This document shows positions 57,974 to 64,000 of a DNA stretch of 64,000 nucleotides, in pieces. A program made the position numbers and the translations under genes. Origin of the DNA: Cafeteria roenbergensis (Eukaryota > Sar > Bigyra > Bicosoecida > Cafeteriaceae); the NCBI GenBank assembly GCA_008330645.1, contig VLTN01000001.1, positions 186,001 to 250,000 of the forward strand, in the 5' to 3' direction. The number at the start of each line of letters is the position of its first letter. The first letter of the stretch is position 1. The notes beneath the pieces were generated by a model, which was not told where the DNA came from, made no database searches, and worked only from the letters and a program-made list of their open reading frames with translations.

Positions 57974-60900
57974 ATGACAACGATTTGCCCTTACAAGCGC
58001 AAAATTAAGAAACTCGAATCGAATGCCGAAGCGGACATCGATTCAGTATTGATTGCCCAGGACATCCAATATCCTGGACGCAAGACCATTTCCAAGTGCT
58101 ACGCTGTCCATTCCCTAGACAAGGTCAAGGAACTCATCAAGACGAATCAGCAGTTGTACGAATTGGTTCAAGAAAAGACCCCAGTTGCTCTTTACTTTGA
58201 CATCGAATGGGAGGGGGGCTTCGCCCCCCTTAACCCCCCGAGGGGGGCTGACGCCCCCCTTAACCCCCCGACTGTGGAGGGTGCGGGGTCTGTGGAGGGT
58301 GCGGGGTCTGTGGAGGGTGCGGAGTCTGTGGAGGGTGCGGAGTCTGTGGAGGGTGCGGGGTCTGTGGAGGGTGATGGGGGAGATCGTCTCGGTAAAATCC
58401 TGGGCGCCATCAATGAGTCCATCGAAGCACTCCTCGGTGTCAAAAACGCAAAGGCGTGGACACTCACGGCCTCACGTCAAGAAAAGGAAAAATACAAGCA
58501 CTCATACCACGTGCATTACCCAGGAATCGTTTTCAGGAACATCAACATCCTCCACAGTTTCATGTACAAGTTGCTGGAACGCATGTACAGCAACCCGGAA
58601 AACAAAGACTTCCTCTTCTCTGAAAGAGAACCGGTCATCGATTGCTGTGTCTACAACAAATGGCGCGCATTCCGCCTCCCTGGCCAATCTGGCCTCGGGA
58701 AAAACTGTCCCATGACCTCGACAACCGACGAACACTTGAACATTCATAACTATCTCATTAACAAGTCAGAACACACCGTTGCCTTTGACGAAGTCCCAGG
58801 TTGTAAGTTGTCGAAGCAAACACTACGCGCTGTGGGGTCATGCCCCCACACGACGGAACCAAACGCTTTTGGGAAAGTGGGATCCACGCATGCTCGGGGT
58901 TTCACGAAGCCCATTAAAAAATCAACCGACCGCGTAGCAACTCCGACACTTCCCGAGCGCGGAATCGGTCTCCACAAGTGTCTCCACGAAGCGTTTCCAG
59001 AAAGAGAAGAGGTGATTCCTCTTTCCGCAATTGCACCCGAAAGTACCTATTTCATGTGGATGCAATGTGCGTATATCATGAAGAACAGCGGCGCACCCTT
59101 TGAACTGTTTCATCTCTGGTCTGCACAATCAACAACAAATTACAAGGGTCTCGAAGACTGTCAAAAATGCTGGAAAAATGTCAGCAAGGGAAAGCCCACG
59201 ATTGCAAGTCTCTATTACATCGCAAACAAAACCAATCCACGGGTATGCGGTGAGATGACGAAGATCAGAGAATACGAGTCGTTTCCGGTCGTCGATTTCG
59301 AATGCCCAACGACGCGATACACTGAACGGTACCTCGGTAAGATCGAATCCGATTCCCGCAAGGTATTCATTAGCGCAAATCTCGGATGTGGTAAGAGTCA
59401 TCAAATTAAGGAATTCATCAAGGAAAACCCAGACCTGACTTACGCAGTTATTTCACCGCGTATTACGTACAGTGAGGCCGTGTATGGAGACCTTGCAGAT
59501 TGCGGATTCGAGACATACCGTGACAAGTACGTAGAACTCTCAACGCGCAAGCGCGTCATCTGCTCCATTGAGTCACTTCACCGTCTCGAGGACTCAAAGT
59601 ACGATGTACTCATTCTTGACGAGATTGAGACCATCCTTGCTTCCATCACGTCAGAGACCAACTATCGGGAATACGATGCTAACATGAAGGTCTGGGAGAA
59701 CCTCGTCAAAAAAGCAAAGAAGTTCTTTATCGCAGACGCATACCTTACACATCGCACAACAGATTTCTTCTCGAGAATCCCAGGTGAGAGCCATGCCATG
59801 GTACACGACTGGACGTACAGACCAAAAACCATGTTGCGCTATGAAGACCCCCGAGACTTCCTGGAAAAGTTCAAGGAACTCGCCCTCGCAGGCAAGCGTA
59901 TCTACATGGTCTGCCTGTCAAAGAAGCAGATGCTCAGCACATTCGCCCCATTCCTCAAGGAAAACGGAATTTCCCATCTCATCTATCATCAACAGTCGGG
60001 TGACAAGCGTAAGCGTGAACTCCAAAACGTTGACGAGGTCTGGACTTCTGTTCAGGTCGTACTTACGACACCGACCATTACCATCGGTATCAACCAGAGC
60101 AAGACGGTTCACTTTGACCATCGGTTCATTTACACAGGTTCGCACTCCTGTACGCCCCGTGATACATTTCAAGCAATGTGGCGTGTTCGAGAGACGACGA
60201 CGAGCGTCGACCATTGGTACTCTGACAAGCGCACGAACACTGTCGGAAACAAGGGTGAACCCCTCACGCACGCTGCGCTAACTGAGTTCCTCATTAAAAA
60301 GCGCTGGGACAACCTCCCGAATCGCATCGTCTCCGAGCCTCACATCCGTCATCTCGCCATCTGGAATCGCCTCGAAGAGAACATTTCAAACGTCGCGTTC
60401 CAAAAGTGGTTCCAGGCTATCATCGAGGAAAGGCTGAATTATTCGATTCAGGTTGTCAAGAACAGCAACGAGGATGCCATTAACTCTATCAAGGTTGAGC
60501 ATGTCGAGTACGACGACATCCCTGTTCTCACTGATGACGAAGCAATGAGAATCAAATTGGCGCAACAAATCGGTGCAGAGGAAGAAACGCCTCAGATGGA
60601 TATCATCGCTCTGCGCAAGTACAGGTTCATCGAGGCGCTTTTGGGAAACGACGGTCTGCCTACCACGACCGACTTCAAACCAAGCGCTGACCTATGGAAG
60701 CATTGTAATCAAGGATACAACCTTCTACCAATCAAATTCGCCAAGTGGGCTATCGAGGGGCTCCCTGAAGCACTTTTGAACCCGAAGCGTGATATCTTCT
60801 ATCGTGATACAGTTAACCAGTTCGAGGTAATGCAAGCCCTCAAGAAGTTCCTACCCGATACACGCGGTGAGATGATGACAGAAGACCAACTTACTGGCCT

Positions 60901-61195
60901 TACCGACTATCTTACAAAAAACGCAGAGTCTCTACGCGCTCTTGCACGCATCGGTACTCGAAAGGCAGATTTGAAAACTCCCATCAAAACACTGAACGCT
61001 ATTCTGGAGCGATTCAGTCTTCTAACCGTAGAATCAAGCCAGCAAAGGGTCAACGGGAAGCGTGAACGAGTGTATACTGTAGTTTCAGAGTTTGAGGATA
61101 CTATGGCTTTCATCGAAAAAACCACGGTGCCACCAGTTGACCTGGAAAGTGCATTGTTCGGGAACCCTGCAGAGGTTCCATGGAAGTATGAGTAA
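57974..61195 (+). CDS. EMALE primase-SF2 helicase
   Basis: 1073 residues. The N-terminal part has the DxE of an archaeo-eukaryotic primase (VALYFDIEWE, near 75-78), with further primase-like segments YKHSYHVHYPGIVF and WRAFRLPGQSGLGK. The C-terminal half is a helicase like the herpes origin-binding protein: Walker A ANLGCGKSH (about 468), SPRITYSEAVYGDL, Walker B LILDEIET (about 546), and FQAMWRVRE. It would unwind and prime element DNA. Between the primase motifs lie a GC-rich hairpin pair (58211-58260) and an 18-bp minisatellite (58274-58381), both in frame; a family P repeat (58832) supplies VGSCPHTT. No PolB-type polymerase gene accompanies it. Confidence 0.85.
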   Translation: MTTICPYKRKIKKLESNAEADIDSVLIAQDIQYPGRKTISKCYAVHSLDKVKELIKTNQQLYELVQEKTPVALYFDIEWEGGFAPLNPPRGADAPLNPPTVEGAGSVEGAGSVEGAESVEGAESVEGAGSVEGDGGDRLGKILGAINESIEALLGVKNAKAWTLTASRQEKEKYKHSYHVHYPGIVFRNINILHSFMYKLLERMYSNPENKDFLFSEREPVIDCCVYNKWRAFRLPGQSGLGKNCPMTSTTDEHLNIHNYLINKSEHTVAFDEVPGCKLSKQTLRAVGSCPHTTEPNAFGKVGSTHARGFTKPIKKSTDRVATPTLPERGIGLHKCLHEAFPEREEVIPLSAIAPESTYFMWMQCAYIMKNSGAPFELFHLWSAQSTTNYKGLEDCQKCWKNVSKGKPTIASLYYIANKTNPRVCGEMTKIREYESFPVVDFECPTTRYTERYLGKIESDSRKVFISANLGCGKSHQIKEFIKENPDLTYAVISPRITYSEAVYGDLADCGFETYRDKYVELSTRKRVICSIESLHRLEDSKYDVLILDEIETILASITSETNYREYDANMKVWENLVKKAKKFFIADAYLTHRTTDFFSRIPGESHAMVHDWTYRPKTMLRYEDPRDFLEKFKELALAGKRIYMVCLSKKQMLSTFAPFLKENGISHLIYHQQSGDKRKRELQNVDEVWTSVQVVLTTPTITIGINQSKTVHFDHRFIYTGSHSCTPRDTFQAMWRVRETTTSVDHWYSDKRTNTVGNKGEPLTHAALTEFLIKKRWDNLPNRIVSEPHIRHLAIWNRLEENISNVAFQKWFQAIIEERLNYSIQVVKNSNEDAINSIKVEHVEYDDIPVLTDDEAMRIKLAQQIGAEEETPQMDIIALRKYRFIEALLGNDGLPTTTDFKPSADLWKHCNQGYNLLPIKFAKWAIEGLPEALLNPKRDIFYRDTVNQFEVMQALKKFLPDTRGEMMTEDQLTGLTDYLTKNAESLRALARIGTRKADLKTPIKTLNAILERFSLLTVESSQQRVNGKRERVYTVVSEFEDTMAFIEKTTVPPVDLESALFGNPAEVPWKYE
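58211..58381 (+). repeat. In-frame hairpin pair and 18-bp minisatellite in the primase gene
   Basis: Two copies of a GGGGGGCT...CGCCCCCC hairpin followed by TTAACCCCCCGA (58211-58272), then six units of GTGGAGGGTGCGGGGTCT and variants (58274-58381), encoding VEGAGS/VEGAES repeats. All lengths are multiples of three overall, so the frame is kept. Confidence 0.9.
58832..58856. repeat. 25-bp palindromic repeat (family P), copy 9, inside the primase-helicase gene
   Basis: Forward copy, read as VGSCPHTT, the same peptide as in the tyrosine recombinase. Confidence 0.9.
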
Positions 61196-61200
61196 ACAAC

Positions 61201-61938
61201 TCAAATTTTGCCATTAATCCACTCAACAATCATATCCCTCTTCAGCATAGTCGCCATTTTGCAAAGGTCAGCCATAAACGCTTCTGAAAACCCCACCTGT
61301 GTATAAAGCCACTTCAGCACTTCCAACTGATTTCGGTATGTACACGCTCTCATTGTCATCTCGCTAATTACTGGGGTTTCGTCAAACATCTCGTACATTT
61401 CCTTCGCTAACTCAAGGTGTCCATTACCGCACAACTCATAAAAGATCATTTGTCGGTCTCTCGAAGTCATCTTTAAGTTCCTCACAATCCAACGCAATAG
61501 TTCAGCACCTTCATTTGTGCAGGTTGTCAAGATTGCCTCTGTCAATATCCAACGCTGAGACTTGCGAATTTTTAATGGCGCAAGTGCTTTCACTGTCTTT
61601 ATATCATTCCTCTCAATTGCCCGATACAGCGCAAAAAGCGTTAGGTCTTGCTCATCAATCTCTCGAAAAAGCGCCTTGAATTTCTCATCAATTGTGTCCC
61701 CTGACACGCGGTCAACGTACTTTCCGTCCTTCATTCTCTCGTGTTGAGCGTAAAAGTCCAGCGCCTCTTCATACACCTTTGTAATTGACTTCCCACCCGT
61801 TTTCTTATCGCGAAACCAGCAATGTTTCGGGTACTTGTACGACCCTTTACCGTACAACTTTGTTAGGTATGATACTGGGGTCATTTCTACAATGTCCGGG
61901 GAAAACGTCTTCTCTAACAACCGCGCCCCTAACCGCAT
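61201..61938 (-). CDS. EMALE ankyrin-like repeat protein
   Basis: About 245 residues from ATG 61938 (MRLGARLLEKTFSPDIVEM), which sits exactly at the inner border of the right terminal repeat. The C-terminal half has helical repeats of the ankyrin-like kind found in giant viruses (AIERNDIKTVKALAPLKIRK; LCGNGHLELAKEMYEMFDE; RNQLEVLKWLYTQVG). These would mediate protein binding. It converges with the primase-helicase, 5 bases between stops. A longer version reaching into the terminal repeat would need a non-ATG start. Confidence 0.65.
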   Translation of the reverse strand: MRLGARLLEKTFSPDIVEMTPVSYLTKLYGKGSYKYPKHCWFRDKKTGGKSITKVYEEALDFYAQHERMKDGKYVDRVSGDTIDEKFKALFREIDEQDLTLFALYRAIERNDIKTVKALAPLKIRKSQRWILTEAILTTCTNEGAELLRWIVRNLKMTSRDRQMIFYELCGNGHLELAKEMYEMFDETPVISEMTMRACTYRNQLEVLKWLYTQVGFSEAFMADLCKMATMLKRDMIVEWINGKI

Positions 61939-62770
61939 GTACAAGATGATAACAGGAATTTTTAGTATACACACAAACCCACCAAAACTCCCCCTTTTCC
62001 CCACCCTGGTAATTCCCCAACCCGCAGTACCCGCTAAAGTTTCGACGACTTTCCCCAAAAACTGCAGTTGTGTTTTGTACGCTGTCTTGGTTTATACATT
62101 TTACTATAAAGAAAAAGTATTAACCGAGACACCTCCACTAACGCTATACACACAGAATACCCCCATAGTCTAAAACGTGGACAAGATGATAAGAGCCCTG
62201 TCTCGGTTTATACATTTTACTATAGAGAAAAAAAATTAACCGAGACAGCACCCACTAATCCTCAAAAAGCTCCCACAGAGCAATAATACCCGAAATTGCA
62301 CTGAACCCATGGGGGGTACCCCATGGCTTTCAACCAATTATTGCAAAAATCGCTGTACAGCATGGAAATAATTACCCGTTGACTTTTTTGGCAACATTGG
62401 ATAATTTTTAGCAGGCAATGCTTGCTGAGAATTTCCCAGGTACTTATCGACGTCGATAAGTACTATACATACATTTTGTTTACCCGCTGACTTTTTTGGT
62501 GATATTGCAAAGTTTTTATCCCGTAATGCTTGCTGAGAATTTCCCAGGTACTTATAGGTACTTATCGGCGTCGATAAGTACTATACACATATTTTGGCAA
62601 ATATATTTCACTGTTTTCAATATATTCAGAGAAAAATCACTGTTATAGTTTAATATATTTCTGGATATGATGATATTTCAGCGCGGCCAAAAATGTGTGT
62701 ATAGTACTATACACACATTTTTGGCCGCGCTGAAATATCATCATATCCAGAAATATATTAAACTATAACA
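61938..62770 (-). repeat. Right terminal inverted repeat
   Basis: About 833 bp, reverse complement of 43814-44645 with few differences, mainly around 62222-62270. It contains the same nested repeat pairs and the same 75-codon frame (about 61946-62173, plus). Confidence 0.95.
62641..62770. repeat. Perfect 130-bp terminal palindrome (right)
   Basis: Same sequence as the left terminal palindrome, centre at 62705/62706. Being a palindrome, it reads identically at both ends. Confidence 0.95.
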
Positions 62771-62775
62771 AGAGC
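62771..62775. repeat. Right target-site duplication (AGAGC)
   Basis: AGAGC directly after the right end, matching 43809-43813. Host sequence resumes here, 13 bases before the stop codon of copy B. Confidence 0.8.
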
Positions 62776-62788
62776 AGCGCCGCAGCTT

Positions 62789-64000
62789 TCACGACCCACG
62801 TTGTGCCGCGGCGATCCCCTCTTCATCCGTCAAAGGGCGGTCGGGCTTGGGATCTGTAATGGCGGCCTGCTCCTCCTCGGTTCCCTCGCTGTCGATGTCC
62901 GCCGCCGGGCAGCAAAGCGCCTTCGACACATGGTACAGCGACAGCAGCAGCGACACGCAGTCGATGGCCAGCGTGACGCTGTACGAGGCGTACGCCGTTG
63001 CCAGCTTCGAGGACAGGAACACAAGCGTCGCCTGCGTCGTCGGATCCGTGCAGCCCACTCCCGCAATGCCCGACCAGAACTCGCTGACCTCGAAGGTCTT
63101 GGTCGCAAGCAGGCCCAGAGGGATGATGCGCGCGAGCTTCATGATCGTGTCCACCCAGGTCTTCCCGCGCTTCAGCAGCGCCTTCTCGGCCTCGTGGCTC
63201 ATGGGACAGCAAGGACTGTCGCCCGAGCAGACGTTGATGAAGAGGTTGATGTAGATGAGAATGCCGATCACGTTGGTCGCGATGTTAATGCCGGTCACCA
63301 CTTGCGTGAAGGACACAATCTCCATCAGCGGGTCCACGTTCTCCACCAGCGTCTTGCGCGGCACGGGGCAAGACGGCGCCCACTTGATCTCGCGCCGGAA
63401 GAAGAGCTCCGCGCTCCCCGCCGACGAGTCCCCGACAGTGTACGACATGAGCTTCTCGCACACCGTGCGCGACTTGATCGCGCTGCACTGCGAGTCGCTG
63501 TTCGAGCACGGCCCGCCGATGTTGGCGAGCGCCACCGTGGAGCGCCCCGTGCTGCTGCAGTAGTTGGACGAGGCGTTGAAGTTGTACTGCAGCAGGTTCG
63601 GCTGCGACAGCGTCGAGTAGGTCATGTACCGGTCGTCCACCTCTCGGCCCTGCGGGAGCGCGGTTGGGCGGGCGAGCACACTTGGGGGAGGCGAGGGGGG
63701 AGGACGGAGGCGGTCGCGCGCAAGTGAATCGCAAGGCTGGGCCGTGCAGGGCGGCGGGGCTACGCGGCGGCCCTGATGCCATCGAGCAGCGGGCCGCAGC
63801 GATGGCTCCGCTCGGCAAGACTCCGGGCGCGACCGCCCGCGGAACTCACACCCTTGCACCCGAACGACACCGTGAGCCGGCCCGCCACGTTGGCGCTGCT
63901 CGTGCCGTACGTGTACGGGTCATCCTGGCCCACGCACACGCTCCGGAACCCGGCCTTGGCGTTCACAACGGGCAGGTGCCCTGCCTCCCGAGACGCGACC
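62789..64000 (-). CDS. Cysteine-rich membrane protein, copy B (5' part beyond window)
   Basis: Last exon 62789-63649 and the 3' part of the preceding exon (63850 to the window end), with a GGT|GTGAG donor and a CCCGCAG acceptor, as in copy A. From 62890 onward it matches 41221-42332 almost base for base, including the intron; I see one substitution (Ile here, Met in copy A, in SVTLAIDCVSLL) and a one-base indel. The frame is open here, giving REIKWAPSCPVPRKTLVENV where copy A shifts. The acidic tail differs completely from that of copy A (SEGTEEEQAAITDPKPDRPL), although both end in a similar TDEE motif. Two membrane helices; function unknown. Confidence 0.75.

Larger units (their letters stand above)
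43814..62770. mobile_element. Endogenous mavirus-like virophage (EMALE), whole
   Basis: An element of about 19 kb with terminal inverted repeats, a 5-bp target duplication and a full set of virophage genes: rve integrase, major capsid protein, penton, cysteine protease, packaging ATPase, plus tyrosine recombinase and primase-helicase. Family: mavirus-like virophages of the Maverick/Polinton lineage, which are known to be integrated in Cafeteria genomes. G+C is clearly lower than the host's. It looks whole: gene frames are open and both termini are present, with no obvious break. The two terminal repeats differ at only a few positions, so the insertion is probably recent, although terminal-repeat copying can also erase age. 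It lies between two tandem host paralogues and interrupts neither. Confidence 0.95.

Noticed and set aside
43814-62770. Retrotransposon (for example Ngaro/DIRS) nested in the element
   Set aside because: Such insertions are known in related elements, but no reverse transcriptase or RNase H frame is visible here. The tyrosine recombinase stands alone and sits among virophage genes.

Overview
The window is a piece of a GC-rich protist nuclear genome carrying one integrated, lower-GC virus-like element. Host genes have short GT-AG introns, ordinary eukaryotic cell-biology products (ribosomal protein eL37, an XMAP215/TOG microtubule polymerase, the RAD1 clamp subunit, a centrin-binding-like repeat protein, two potassium channels) and very high G+C. 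That, with a mavirus-like element, points to a bicosoecid flagellate of the Cafeteria type. The genus is inferred, not proven here.

Host part, 1-43813: eL37 (minus, three exons); a divergent 3386-codon TOG-array protein (plus); an unidentified gene, possibly a RAD9-like clamp subunit (minus); RAD1 (minus, five exons reconstructed); a very large coiled-coil protein with 14 near-identical repeat units of about 120 residues (plus); an EAG/CNG-type voltage-gated channel (minus); a low-confidence ORF; an SK-type calmodulin-gated K+ channel (minus); several small hypothetical or membrane genes; a coiled-coil gene with a 44-nt intron; and a cysteine-rich membrane protein (copy A). A nearly identical copy B of the last gene begins at 62789, so the element sits between tandem paralogues, a few bases past the stop codon of copy B.

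Element, 43814-62770 (about 19 kb): an endogenous mavirus-like virophage (EMALE; Maverick/Polinton-virophage lineage). It has about 0.83-kb terminal inverted repeats whose outermost 130 bp are perfect palindromes, and a 5-bp target duplication (AGAGC). It looks whole and young. Minus-strand block, read 5' to 3': nucleotidyltransferase-like protein, packaging ATPase, cysteine protease, penton, major capsid protein, rve integrase with chromodomain. The ATPase-protease-penton-capsid order matches mavirus. Plus-strand genes: HNH protein, low-complexity protein, P-loop protein, a fibre-like protein with an S74 endosialidase-chaperone domain, a small basic membrane-interacting-type protein, a tyrosine recombinase, a small basic protein and a primase-SF2 helicase. 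A repeat-rich ankyrin-like gene closes the right side. No protein-primed PolB is visible, so replication probably relies on the primase-helicase plus other polymerases.

The most unusual signals are: a 25-bp palindromic repeat family scattered through the element and inserted in the same frame into two unrelated genes; the perfect terminal palindromes; a TAG-containing motif just upstream of nearly every start codon; homogenised host paralogues on both sides of the element; and the huge homogeneous repeat array in the host centrin-binding-like protein.
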